Program-made: the position numbers and the translations under genes
The notes under the pieces: model-generated
Seen by the model: only the letters and a program-made list of their open reading frames with translations
Told to the model about the DNA's origin: nothing
Databases searched by the model: none
NCBI GenBank assembly: GCA_021808875.1
Contig: JAKBAU010000006.1
Location: 1-44,418, forward strand
DNA: 44,418 bases
Direction: 5' to 3'
DNA from: Pseudomonadota bacterium
GTDB taxonomy: Bacteria > Pseudomonadota > Alphaproteobacteria > Micropepsales > Micropepsaceae
Part shown: positions 1 through 8,309 of the stretch, one piece after another
Layout of the letters: every line of letters begins with the position of its first letter
Numbering within the stretch: the stretch's first letter is position 1

Positions 1-103
1 ATACGTGGCACTACGCTTTTAAAAAGTCTTCAGACGGCTCCGAAAAAACCGTTATCTTCCAATCCTCTATCGTGCCGTTACCGTATCGTTCCGGGTTCCA
101 CTG
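1..103. other. Left edge, unassigned and AT-richer
   Basis: This short stretch before the transposase homology is richer in A and T than what follows. The plus frame that leads into the transposase carries a TAA at 20-22, so the missing N-terminus of the transposase is not encoded here. A minus-strand frame ending at 11 reads plausibly as a protein tail but matches nothing I recognise. I see no clear 38-bp Tn3-type terminal repeat. Confidence 0.4.
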
Positions 104-2827
104 TTGAAGTCGGGTCTGAGGGTGGATCAAAATCGACGTCGGCATTCGGCGGCTTTGCAGGATCGCCTCGGGTTGCGGCCATGGGGGCCGCGCGTGGCGG
201 CAGACCTTGCCGACTGGCTGCTGGCGCATGCACTGGAAACCGACCGGTTGGTCGATCTGGCGGCTTTGGTGCTGGAAGAGTGCCGCGGTCGCGGGATTCT
301 TCTACCGCCCCCGGCGCGCCTCGAGCGGCTCTGCATCGAGGTTCGATACCGCGCGCGCCGGGAAATCGAGCGTCGGCTGACCGAGGGTCTGTCCGCCGAT
401 CAGCGGCGTCGGCTGGATGCGTTGACGGAGCGGCGCCTGGACACCAGCCAGAGCTGGCTGGCCTGGCTTCGCCAGATCCCGGAATCGGCAAAGCCGGCGT
501 CCATGCTCGGGGTGATCGAGCGGTTGGAGCACATCCGGGCAATCGATATCGATCCTGCGCGCGGTCACCGGATCAATCAATCCCGGCTCGCCCAGCTTGT
601 TCGCGAGGCCGGCCGGACCACGGTGCAGCATGTTGCCGGCTACGAGCGCCGGCGCCGGCATGCCGTGCTCACCGCGATCGATCTCGATCTGTCGGCCCGC
701 CTGACGGATCAGGCGATCACTCTGTTCGAGCGGCTGATCGGCGCGATGTTCCGCAAGGCGGAAGGCCGACATGCCCGGGCGTTCCAGGCCGAAGGCCGGG
801 CGATCAACGAGAAGGTCCGGCTTTATGCGAGGATTGGCGCCGCCCTGATGGCCGCGCGCGCCGGCCAGGGCGATCCCTTCGCGGCGATTGACAAGGTGAT
901 ACCCTGGGACCGGTTCTGCTCGACCGTTATGGAAGCGGAAACTCTGGTTCGTTCGGAAGATTTCGATCCCTACGAGGTGCTGAGCGAACATTATGCCGGC
1001 ATTCGGCGCTGGGCGCCGGCGTTTCTGGCCACTTTCGAGTTTCAGGGTGTTCCCGCCGCGGCGTCGTTGATGCGCGCGATCGCCATGCTGCGCGCCATGA
1101 ACAGCGCGGGAGCCTCGACGCTGCCCAAGTCAGCGCCGACCGCCTTTGTCCGGCCGCGCTGGGCGCGGCATGTCCTCACGGCACACGGCATCGACCGGCG
1201 TTATTACGAACTCTGCGTCCTGGCGGAATTGCGCCAGCGCCTTGCTGCCGGCGATGTCTGGGTTACCGGCAGCCGGCAATACCGGGCCTTCGAGGAGCGG
1301 TTGATCTCCAGGGAGACGCTGCAGGTCCTGCAGAAAGCGTCCGGCATTCCGGTTGCCATCGAGACTGACTTCGATCGCTTTATCGAGACCAGGCGGACCT
1401 GGCTGGATGCGCGGCTGGCCGAGGTCGACGCCCGTGCCCGGGGCGGGCTGCTTCCCGATGTGACGATCGAGAAGGGCGTGCTGAGAATCACGCCGATCGA
1501 AAAATCGACTCCGCCCGAGGCCGAAGCGCTGGCAGCGAAGCTCTATGCCACGCTGCCCCGCATCCGGATCACCGACCTGCTGACGGAAGTGGCCGGCTGG
1601 ACCGGCTTCCCGGACTGCTTCACCCATTTGCGCACCGGCGAAGCCGCCGCTGATCCCCGGGTGCTGATGGCGGGGCTGCTGGCCGATGGCCTCAATCTCG
1701 GCCTGACCCGGATGGCCGAAGCCTGCAGCATCGCCAGTCTGGGCCAGCTCGCCTGGACCGCTGACTGGCACATCCGCGACGAGACCTACGCCCTGGCGCT
1801 GCGCCGCCTGGTCGAACACCAGAGCCGCGAGCCGCTCGCCGCCCTCTTCGGGTCGGGAACCGCCTCATCCTCGGACGGGCAGTTCTTCCGCGCCGGCGGT
1901 TCTGGCCGTGATGCGAGCCGGATCAATGCGCACTACGGCCCCGAACCGGGTCTGAAATTCTACACCCATCTCTCCGATCGCTACGCGCCGTTCCATACCA
2001 GGGTGATCGCCGCAACCGCCAGCGAAGCCCTGCATGTCCTCGACGGCCTGCTTGATCATCACGGCGATGCGCCGCCACGTCAGCACCGGCACCATACCGA
2101 TGGCGGCGGGGTGTCGGATCATGTCTTTGCCCTGTGCGCCCTGCTCGGATACGTATTCGCGCCGAGAATTCCTGACCTGAAAGACCGGCGTCTCTACAGT
2201 TTTGCCAGACCGGCAGCCTATCCGACGCTCGCGCCGATGATCGCCGGCCGCATCAACGTCGATCTCATCCGCGCCCATTGGCCCGATCTCCTGAGGATCG
2301 CCACCTCGATCCGCACCGGCACGGTGTCCGCGTCGGTGATCCTGCGACAACTCGCCGCCTACCCACGACAGAACGCCGTTGCCGCGGCACTGCGCGAACT
2401 CGGCCGTCTCGAGCGGACGCTGTTCACCCTCGACTGGCTGGAAGATCCGGGCCTGCGCCGTGAAAGCAGTCATGAACTCAACAAGGGCGAGGCCCGCAAC
2501 AGCCTGGCCCGCGCCGTCTTCATTCACCGGCTCGGCGAAATCCGCGACCGGACCTTCGAGAACCAGACACATCGAGCCTCTGGCCTGAATCTCCTGGTCA
2601 CCGCCATCATCCTCTGGAACACACGCTATCTCGCGCAAGCCATACAGGCCCTACGCCAGGTCGAGGATGTGCCCGGAACCCTCCTCAGACATCTCTCGCC
2701 GATCGGCTGGGAGCATGTGAACCTGACCGGCGACTACATCTGGAGCGCCAATCAGAAATCGACGGAAAACCATGCCGGATTGCGGCCGCTCCGGCCAATC
2801 CCCGACACGACCACCCACGCAGCCTGA
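104..2827 (+). CDS. Tn3-family transposase TnpA, N-terminally truncated
   Basis: This is the replicative DDE transposase of a Tn3-family transposon, which acts on the element's terminal repeats. The catalytic triad is visible: Asp591 in SSSDGQFF, Asp666 in HTDGGG and Glu796 in LNKGEARN. The spacings of 75 and 130 residues agree with the family. The C-terminal half (from about residue 505) is the DDE_Tnp_Tn3 domain and ends in the usual LSPIGWEHVNLTGDY block. The homology begins abruptly in the block reading RLGLRPWG, which normally lies about 100 or more residues into a roughly 1000-residue protein. The DUF4158-type N-terminus is therefore missing, and the TTG at 104 is only the first available start. 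The protein is probably inactive. No matching resolvase or clean terminal repeats were found beside it. Confidence 0.88.
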   Translation: MKSGLRVDQNRRRHSAALQDRLGLRPWGPRVAADLADWLLAHALETDRLVDLAALVLEECRGRGILLPPPARLERLCIEVRYRARREIERRLTEGLSADQRRRLDALTERRLDTSQSWLAWLRQIPESAKPASMLGVIERLEHIRAIDIDPARGHRINQSRLAQLVREAGRTTVQHVAGYERRRRHAVLTAIDLDLSARLTDQAITLFERLIGAMFRKAEGRHARAFQAEGRAINEKVRLYARIGAALMAARAGQGDPFAAIDKVIPWDRFCSTVMEAETLVRSEDFDPYEVLSEHYAGIRRWAPAFLATFEFQGVPAAASLMRAIAMLRAMNSAGASTLPKSAPTAFVRPRWARHVLTAHGIDRRYYELCVLAELRQRLAAGDVWVTGSRQYRAFEERLISRETLQVLQKASGIPVAIETDFDRFIETRRTWLDARLAEVDARARGGLLPDVTIEKGVLRITPIEKSTPPEAEALAAKLYATLPRIRITDLLTEVAGWTGFPDCFTHLRTGEAAADPRVLMAGLLADGLNLGLTRMAEACSIASLGQLAWTADWHIRDETYALALRRLVEHQSREPLAALFGSGTASSSDGQFFRAGGSGRDASRINAHYGPEPGLKFYTHLSDRYAPFHTRVIAATASEALHVLDGLLDHHGDAPPRQHRHHTDGGGVSDHVFALCALLGYVFAPRIPDLKDRRLYSFARPAAYPTLAPMIAGRINVDLIRAHWPDLLRIATSIRTGTVSASVILRQLAAYPRQNAVAAALRELGRLERTLFTLDWLEDPGLRRESSHELNKGEARNSLARAVFIHRLGEIRDRTFENQTHRASGLNLLVTAIILWNTRYLAQAIQALRQVEDVPGTLLRHLSPIGWEHVNLTGDYIWSANQKSTENHAGLRPLRPIPDTTTHAA

Positions 2828-2870
2828 TGTTCCCACTTTGTCCGCTTATGCTACAGCGCGGGGCGATCCG

Positions 2871-4211
2871 TTACTTCGGGCCGTCCTGGACGAGGCGGGG
2901 ATGGTCTCGGCACGTGACATGGACCGGCTGATGCGGCGTGCCGAGGTGGAGGGGGCGCGGACGCTGATGGTCGGTGATCCACGTCAGCTGGCGAGCGTGG
3001 AGGCTGGCTCGCCGTTCCAGCAGATGCTGGAGGCCAACGTGTTGCGGCATGTGCGGATGGATGAGGTCCGGCGGCAGCGTGATCCTGCACTGCGGGAGAT
3101 TGCGCAGCGTTTTGCGCGTGGTGATGCGGCCGGTGCGGTGCAGGCGGCGCAGCCTTACATGACAGTGGTTGGCAAGGATCAGCTCGCCGTGACGGCAGCC
3201 GAAGCCTATCTTGGTCTTGGCGCTGCGGAACGGGCCGATACGCTGGTGCTGGCGGGTACCAAGCGGATGCGTGCGGTGATGAACGCGGAAATTCGCACTG
3301 GCCTGCGGGCGCGCGGCGAGATCGGCCGCAATGAGCTCTCGGTGCAGGCGCTCGACAAGGCGGATTTTACCCGTGAGCAGGCGCGACGGGTTCAGTCCTA
3401 CGAGTCCGGGATGGTGGTGGTGTTCACCCGGCCGCTGAAAGATCGTCGTGCGGCCGTGGCGGAGCGTGGCAGCCAGTGGGAGGTTGTCGGTCGGGATGGG
3501 GATCATGTGACGCTGCGATCGCTGGGCGGCGCTGCCGACGGGGCCGGCGTCCGGGAGATTGCCTGGCGGCCATCAGGCGAGACGGCGACCGCCTATCATG
3601 TGCGGGCGCTTGGCCTGGCTGAGGGTGAGCGGATCGTGTTCCGGGAGAACGACCGAGCTCTTGGCGTCAACAACGGCATGGGCGGGATGGTGACCGGGCT
3701 GGACCGGGCACGGGGCGAGGCGCTGGTGCGCAGTGATGCCGGGGCGGAAATCCGTATCAGCATGGACCGGGCACAGGCAATCGATCATGGTTATTGCCGG
3801 ACCATCCACAGCAGCCAGGGGGCGACGGTGGAGCGGACGATCGTGGTGGGTGAGGCCGGCCGGGTGGCGACGGCGCAGACCGCCTATGTGGCGGCGTCGC
3901 GCGAGCGCTCCGGTCTGAGGATCATCACCGATGATCGGGAGAAGTTGTCTGCTGCCTGGTCCCGTTGGGCAGAGCGGCAGAGCGCCCGCAGCGTGCTGGC
4001 GCGCGGATCAGCGGATGAGCCTGGGCGGCAGCGGGACATGCCGGTGAGCGATATCAGCCGCGAACGAGCGCGCCAGAAAACCCTCGAGCAGGCACGGCAG
4101 CAGGCCGCCGAAGTCGCCAGGGCCCGGGAGGCCGCGCTGGAAAAGCAGGCGGAACGGCAGAGATCAACCCGCGAGGCAAACCATCGACAGGGGCGGGGGA
4201 TGGAAATATGA
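2871..4211 (+). pseudogene. C-terminal helicase fragment of a MobF/TraA-type conjugative relaxase
   Basis: The product matches the RecD-like helicase half of TrwC/TraI/Ti-TraA relaxases, which nick oriT and unwind plasmid DNA during conjugation. Visible motifs are the Walker B block VLDEAGMVSARDM (from about 2883), the VGDPRQLASVEAG block, and the C-terminal block CRTIHSSQGATVERTIV followed by TAYVAASRERSG. The tail (about 4030-4200) is rich in Arg, Glu and Gln and predicts a coiled coil. The relaxase domain with its tyrosines and the Walker A half of the helicase are missing. Homology starts within a few bases of VLDEAG, about 50 bp after the Tn3 transposase stop. Insertion or deletion at the transposon end probably cut the gene. 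An ATG at 2772 lies inside the transposase and is unlikely to be a real start. Confidence 0.82.
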
Positions 4212-4349
4212 TGATCTAGCCGACGCCTGTGCTCATCATCGGGACCAACTCAGTCTCATCAGAAGCTGCCGCTTTGCCGGATGGACACAAGCAAGGCGCC
4301 AATCACAGGACCAGGCGGTGATCGAAGCGTTGGCGCCAGTCCAAGTGGA

Positions 4350-5282
4350 ATGGAGATGCATTTGCCCGTATCGAAAAAGCCACGGAAGAAACCTCTCCGG
4401 AAATCCCATGGCACGAACCCGAACAGCCCCGTACCACCACTACCCGACCGACGGGGTATGGAAGGGATGATGGCGGGGCGGTTCGGGGGAGCGAAGGACG
4501 CCGATCCGATCTCGGCTGCCCAGAACGTCATGTATCAAGCCTGGGACGCGACGGACCGGCGGGAGCGAATCAGGCTGGCAAAGCAGGCGCTCGCGATATC
4601 TCCGCTCTGTGCCGACGCCTATGTGCTTCTTGCGGGAGAGGAAGCCCGGTCGGTCGAGCAGGCATTGGCCTTTTATCGGCTGGGGGTCGAGGCGGGACAG
4701 AGAGCGATCGGTCCTGAAGGGTTCAAGGAATATGCGGGACATTTCTGGGGATTTCTGGAGACCCGGCCGTATATGCGGGCCCGGCAAGGTCTTGCGGTGG
4801 TGCTCTGGGCGATGGGCCAGCATCAGGAGGCGATCGGGCATTGCCAGGCGATGCTTGAGCTCAACCCGAATGATAATCAGGGCATTCGCTATTTGCTAAG
4901 CGGCTATCTTCTGTCGCTTGGGCATACGGATGCCCTGAAACAGCTGCTGGGGCAGTATGAAGACGACGGCACCGCGATGTGGCTCTATACGCGGGCGTTG
5001 CTGGCCTTTCGGGAGGGTAGTCCGACGGCTGACAGGTTGGCGGAAGAAGCCTGGGCGGAAAACAGCTATGTGCCGGAGATCCTGTCTGGGCGACGTCCGG
5101 TGATTGCCTCGCAGGACGGGTATATCACGCTGGGTGGAGAGGATGAGGCCGGCGAATATGCCAAGGACAACGGAGCCGCCTGGCGCGCCACGCCCGGCGC
5201 CATCGAGTGGCTGACACGGGTCACGTCCACCCTGGTGCCAAGGCCACCGGGCAGAAGCGCTGGCGGCAAGTGGAAACAGTGA
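4350..5282 (+). CDS. ST7-like tetratricopeptide-repeat protein
   Basis: This is a soluble helical-repeat protein of the bacterial ST7/TPR type, of unknown biochemical role. A basic N-terminus (SKKPRKKPLRK) leads into LPDRRGMEGMM. TPR-like helices follow, including LAKQALAISPLCADAYVLLA, ETRPYMRARQGLA and CQAMLELNPNDNQGIRYLL, and then a conserved tail near YITLGGEDEAGEYA. An ATG at 4281 would add 23 residues. The ATG at 4350, just before the conserved basic stretch, fits the family length better, but neither start has a convincing Shine-Dalgarno sequence. Such genes are common on alphaproteobacterial plasmids. A 51-bp near-copy of its segment 4934-4984 lies at 6583-6633. Function is unknown. 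Confidence 0.75.
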   Translation: MEMHLPVSKKPRKKPLRKSHGTNPNSPVPPLPDRRGMEGMMAGRFGGAKDADPISAAQNVMYQAWDATDRRERIRLAKQALAISPLCADAYVLLAGEEARSVEQALAFYRLGVEAGQRAIGPEGFKEYAGHFWGFLETRPYMRARQGLAVVLWAMGQHQEAIGHCQAMLELNPNDNQGIRYLLSGYLLSLGHTDALKQLLGQYEDDGTAMWLYTRALLAFREGSPTADRLAEEAWAENSYVPEILSGRRPVIASQDGYITLGGEDEAGEYAKDNGAAWRATPGAIEWLTRVTSTLVPRPPGRSAGGKWKQ

Positions 5283-5625
5283 TCCCCGGTTCTGGAATGG
5301 TATCTGCTCATAACTCGGTCGAGACTTTAACCTGCAGCACCGCGTCGGCGCTCACGGCGGCCTCTGGCGAGGGTGCTACCGCGACCGTCGGCTTCAGCCT
5401 GTCGTTTCATCCGGCCAGATTACCGCCTTTCGTCCCAGTCGTCCCAGAGTACCCCAGATCCTGATGCTCTCCTTCATGTCGTTCAGTGATGGACTGCATG
5501 GTTCGTCTCCTGAGTGCGTGGTCGCAACCTCACTCCGCCCGACCCGGGTTCGCGGTCATGGGGCACATGTGAGGAAATATCGGCTGTTTGGCGATGGATC
5601 TTCGATTCGGATTCGGGGCGTGTGC
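5283..5625. other. Intergenic stretch without a recognisable gene
   Basis: The open frames here are short, disagree with one another and have no family resemblance that I can see. The stretch separates the TPR gene from the IS1380 relic and is probably decayed insertion-sequence flank. Confidence 0.4.
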
Positions 5626-5853
5626 CTAAGCGGCGGCGTTGGCCTGCGGCGGCTCGATGACGGCGAGCAGCTTCTTTGGCGTTGTTATTCCGAGGTTTTT
5701 CAGGAGCGAAATTCGCGCGATCTCCTCGACGGCGCCGGCGGCAGCATCGATGTTCGATCGCCACAGTTTGGCCGCCAGCAGATGTTGGCCGCAGAAGACG
5801 TAGAGCGGCAGGTAGCAGAAGCAGTCGTAATAGCCGTGGAAAAGCCGCCCTTC
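5626..5853 (-). pseudogene. IS1380-family transposase remnant
   Basis: The minus strand encodes about 75 residues. They start EGRLFHGYYDCFCYLPLYVF and go on through CGQHLLAAKL, RSNIDAAAGAVEEIARI. This is the conserved second block of IS1380-family DDE transposases, normally preceded by DATDDPLHG and a QEGRFFHGYY motif. The codon just before EGR is TAG (rc of 5854-5856), where the family usually has Gln. After EEIARI the sequence departs from the family, reads LLKNLGITTPKKLLAVIEPP and stops, so the tail appears to come from another source. No start, no N-terminal half and no remaining catalytic core are present. Confidence 0.72.
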
Positions 5854-5916
5854 CTATGGCTGCGCCGACCGTCAACGCTCGACATACCCGATGTGGATAC
5901 GAGAGCCATACAGCGT

Positions 5917-5950
5917 CTTGATACTTCATGACGTATCATGATAAATCAAG
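5917..5950 (+). promoter_or_regulatory. 34-bp palindromic operator/promoter of the toxin-antitoxin operon
   Basis: Two nested inverted repeats share one centre, between 5933 and 5934. The outer arms are CTTGAT (5917-5922) and ATCAAG (5945-5950); the inner arms are TCATGA (5926-5931) and TCATGA (5936-5941). Over the 17-bp half sites 13 positions pair. A -35-like TTGATA (5918-5923) and a -10-like GATAAA (5940-5945), 16 bp apart, sit inside the palindrome. This layout fits autorepression by the antitoxin encoded 20 bp downstream. The symmetry is direct observation; the function is inferred. Confidence 0.6.
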
Positions 5951-5969
5951 GAAAGATTGGAGATATATC

Positions 5970-6200
5970 ATGGCAGCCCAAACCCGTGAAAAATTTGCGA
6001 CCCAGGTGAATTCCGAGATTCTCTCCGCCGTCCGCCAACTCGCCCAAAGCGAGGGGCGGCAGTTGCAAGTGCTGGTGGATGAGGCGCTCGCCGACCTGAT
6101 TGAAAAGCGCAAGCAGGGCCGACCCCGCGCCAATGTGATGGCCGCGTATCAGGCGAGCCACGAAAAATTCGAGACACTCTATAAAAAGCTGGCTGAATGA
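5970..6200 (+). CDS. Antitoxin of a Doc-type toxin-antitoxin pair
   Basis: This 76-residue protein is encoded directly before the Doc toxin. Residues 1-50 look like a small DNA-binding fold (EKFATQVNSEILSAVRQLAQ, then LQVLVDEALADLIEKRKQ), in the style of ribbon-helix-helix antitoxins. The charged tail (MAAYQASHEKFETLYKKLAE) would be the toxin-neutralising segment. The ATG at 5970 has TTGGAG upstream (5957-5962), which decides the start. The stop overlaps the doc start by four bases (ATGA), so the two are translationally coupled. The palindrome at 5917-5950 is the likely site of autorepression. It is not obviously the P1 Phd family. Confidence 0.78.
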   Translation: MAAQTREKFATQVNSEILSAVRQLAQSEGRQLQVLVDEALADLIEKRKQGRPRANVMAAYQASHEKFETLYKKLAE

Positions 6201-6577
6201 CGGACTATCTGACCGTCATCGAGGTTCTGGCTATCCATGCAGACCAAATCGAGCGCTACGGTGGCGTCCATGGCGTGCGTGATCCTGGCCAACTGGAGGC
6301 GGCCCTGTATCGCCCGCGGACGGGATATTATGCCGATCTGATCGGCGAGGCCGCCGCGTTGTGGGAGAGTCTGGCGCAGAATCATCCGTTCATTGATGGC
6401 AACAAGCGCACGGCATTTGCTGCCACCTACACCTTTCTGGTCATCAATGGCGCTGGGATGCAGGCCGATCCAGATGAGACTTACGATTTTATCGTCAGTC
6501 TGTATGAAGCGGACGGCTTCAGCTTTGAGCCTCTGGTCGCCTGGCTGCGGCGGGTGGTGGTGCCGCCAAAAGCGTGA
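6197..6577 (+). CDS. doc: Doc (death-on-curing) Fic-fold toxin
   Basis: This 126-residue toxin belongs to the Doc/Fic family. P1 Doc phosphorylates elongation factor Tu and so stops translation. The Fic motif HPFIDGNKRT lies at residues 63-72, with catalytic His63 and the phosphate-binding GNKR. The upstream helix reads GGVHGVRDPGQLEAAL, which is typical of Doc. Length and motif are complete, so the toxin looks functional. It overlaps the antitoxin stop by four bases. P1 Doc has DANKR rather than the canonical DGNKR kept here, so the exact chemistry (kinase or AMP transfer) should not be assumed. The module may stabilise the replicon that carries the island. Confidence 0.88.
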   Translation: MTDYLTVIEVLAIHADQIERYGGVHGVRDPGQLEAALYRPRTGYYADLIGEAAALWESLAQNHPFIDGNKRTAFAATYTFLVINGAGMQADPDETYDFIVSLYEADGFSFEPLVAWLRRVVVPPKA

Positions 6578-6604
6578 CTGCTCCTGAAACAGCCGCAGGA
6601 GCAG
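6578..6604 (+). terminator. Hairpin directly after doc
   Basis: CTGCTCCTG (6578-6586) and CAGGAGCAG (6596-6604) form a perfect 9-bp stem with a 9-nt loop, starting at the base after the doc stop codon. No T-run follows, so it is not a textbook intrinsic terminator. Part of the stem lies in sequence related to the TPR gene (see 6583-6633). Confidence 0.4.
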
Positions 6605-6633
6605 TTCGACGACGACTGCACCGCGATGTGGCT
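6583..6633 (+). repeat. 51-bp relic of the ST7-like TPR gene
   Basis: Aligned without gaps to 4934-4984, 44 of 51 bases are identical. In the plus frame it still reads LKQ, then EQFDDDCTAMWL, against LKQ and GQYEDDGTAMWL in the TPR protein. It is too short to be a gene. It marks a second, mostly lost homologue of the TPR gene on the far side of the toxin-antitoxin module. Confidence 0.7.
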
Positions 6634-6664
6634 GGGTCATGCGGAAAAGGAACTCAGGCTTCGT

Positions 6665-7570
6665 ATGAGCACACTGCATCTGCATCTGAGGCATTTCGAG
6701 ACGTTTTTTTGGGCGGCACAGCTGGGCAGCTTCACGGCGGCGGCGGAGCGGCTGAATTCAACGCAATCGGCGGTTTCAATGAGGATCGCCGAGCTGGAAT
6801 CGCGTTTCGGTGTCTCGGTGTTCGATCGCCTCAATCGGCGCATCGTCCTCACGCCGAAGGGCGAGGAGCTGATGGAATATGTCGAGCGGCTACTGCGGCT
6901 GGTCGAGGAAATCCAGGAACACGTCGCGGCACCGGAGGCGGTTTCGGGCATCATCCGCATCGGGGTGACGGAGGTGATCGCCCAGACCTGGCTGCCCGCC
7001 TTCGTCGAGACGCTGCACAGGCGGTACGTCAACGTAAAGGCGAAGTTCACCGTGGCGCTGACACAGGAAGTCATGGAGCGCCTGCAGGGTGGCAGCCTTG
7101 ATATCGCGCTGGCGCCGGGTATTTCATTCGAGCCGGGCATACAAGCGCGATCGCTCGGTACGGTGGAATTCGCGTGGATGGCGGGGCGGATGCTGGAATT
7201 GCCGGAAGGAAAGCTAGGGCCGGAGGCATTGCAGGCGCAGCGCATCATCGTGCTGCCAAAAGCCTCGTTCCATTACCGGGGCATCGAGGCATGGTTTCAG
7301 GCGCATGACGTGCTTTACCGGCCGAGCGACGAATGCAACAGCATGAGCGTGGTGGCGATGCTGACTGCCTCGAATGTCGGCATCAGTCTGCTGCCGCCGA
7401 TCTGCTATCGGAGCGAGCTGGAGCGGGGCGAACTCCGCACCATCCATACCGTGCCGCCGCATCAGCCGGTCGAGTTCTTCGCCATTACGATGCCGGAGAA
7501 GTTCGACGCGCTCAACCGGCTGGTGGTGGAACTGGCGGTGGAGGTCAGCACCTTCAGGAAGTCGATCTAG
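6665..7570 (+). CDS. LysR-family transcriptional regulator
   Basis: This 301-residue regulator has the N-terminal winged helix-turn-helix of the LysR family (LRHFETFFWAAQLGSFTAAAERLNSTQSAVSMRIAELE, residues 6-44) and the two-lobed effector-binding domain from about residue 90 (IIRIGVTEVIAQTWLP; LLPPICY). The ATG at 6665 gives the standard family start. An earlier ATG at 6626 lies in the TPR relic and is rejected. Its end overlaps the end of the convergent crotonase gene by 17 bp. By position it probably controls the oxygenase/CoA-transferase operon, but it is not divergent from that operon's promoter, so the target is an inference. The effector is unknown. Confidence 0.88.
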   Translation: MSTLHLHLRHFETFFWAAQLGSFTAAAERLNSTQSAVSMRIAELESRFGVSVFDRLNRRIVLTPKGEELMEYVERLLRLVEEIQEHVAAPEAVSGIIRIGVTEVIAQTWLPAFVETLHRRYVNVKAKFTVALTQEVMERLQGGSLDIALAPGISFEPGIQARSLGTVEFAWMAGRMLELPEGKLGPEALQAQRIIVLPKASFHYRGIEAWFQAHDVLYRPSDECNSMSVVAMLTASNVGISLLPPICYRSELERGELRTIHTVPPHQPVEFFAITMPEKFDALNRLVVELAVEVSTFRKSI

Positions 7571-8309
7571 CGTTTTCCCTTGCGCGGGCGACGTAGGCGG
7601 CGAGGCGCGACTTGAGGCCGGGGGCGGCTACGCTGCGCACCAGCATCGCGAGGTCGGCGTCGGGGTCGGGGGCGGGCTGGCGCGCCTGGGTGACGAGGGT
7701 GACGGCGGCGCTCGCATCAAGCGCCGCGAGGCCGTTCGCCAGCCAGTTGATTTCCGCCTCGATCGCCTCGGCGTCGCACACTGCAGTGAGAAGGCGGCGG
7801 GAGAGCGCTTCCTCCGCGGTGACGACGCGGCCGGAGGACAATATCGCCTGCGCCGCGGCGGCACCCGTCAGCGCTGCGAGCCGGCGGGTGCCAAGGGCGA
7901 CGCCGAAGCTGTAGCCGGGAAAGCGGAAGCGTGCCCCTGGCAGGGCGAGCCGGTGGTCGCATGCGGCGACGATGTCAGCACCTGCGCCGAAGGCGGCGCC
8001 CTGCACGCGGGCGACGGTCAGGAACGGGGAGGTGGCAATGGCTTGCAGCATCTGCTCGATGCGGATGAAGCGCAGGGCTAGGGAAGCGTCGGATTCGGCC
8101 TCGCTGTCGGAGAGATCGAAGCCGGCGCAGAAGTTTTTTCCCTCGCCTTGCAGAACCAGGACGCGGGTGGCGTTGGCCGCGGCCTGCGCCAAGATTTCGA
8201 GCAGGGCTTCGACAAGCCCGGCGCTCAGGGCATTGGAGCGGTCGGGCCGTTGCAGGGAAAGACGGGATAGGCCACGCGCATCCGGCCCTTCGACGGCGAG
8301 CATGCTCAT
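7554..8309 (-). CDS. Enoyl-CoA hydratase/isomerase (crotonase) family protein lacking the hydratase glutamates
   Basis: This 251-residue crotonase-fold protein acts on CoA thioesters in the cytoplasm. The oxyanion-hole segments are present: GKNFCAGFDL near residue 65 and QGAAFGAGADIVAACDHRLA near residue 105. The two glutamates of hydratases appear to be replaced. The segment matching QPE reads FPGYSFG, and the one matching AMEM reads AQAIL. It may therefore be an isomerase, hydrolase, lyase or decarboxylase rather than a hydratase. The ATG at 8309 overlaps the stop of the CoA-transferase gene (ATGA), which decides the start over upstream alternatives. It is the last gene of the minus-strand operon that begins with the Rieske oxygenase. 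Confidence 0.85.
   Translation of the reverse strand: MSMLAVEGPDARGLSRLSLQRPDRSNALSAGLVEALLEILAQAAANATRVLVLQGEGKNFCAGFDLSDSEAESDASLALRFIRIEQMLQAIATSPFLTVARVQGAAFGAGADIVAACDHRLALPGARFRFPGYSFGVALGTRRLAALTGAAAAQAILSSGRVVTAEEALSRRLLTAVCDAEAIEAEINWLANGLAALDASAAVTLVTQARQPAPDPDADLAMLVRSVAAPGLKSRLAAYVARARENARSTS

Noticed and set aside
5464..5931. 155-residue plus-strand frame
   Set aside because: It is antisense to the recognisable IS1380 transposase relic and has no family resemblance.
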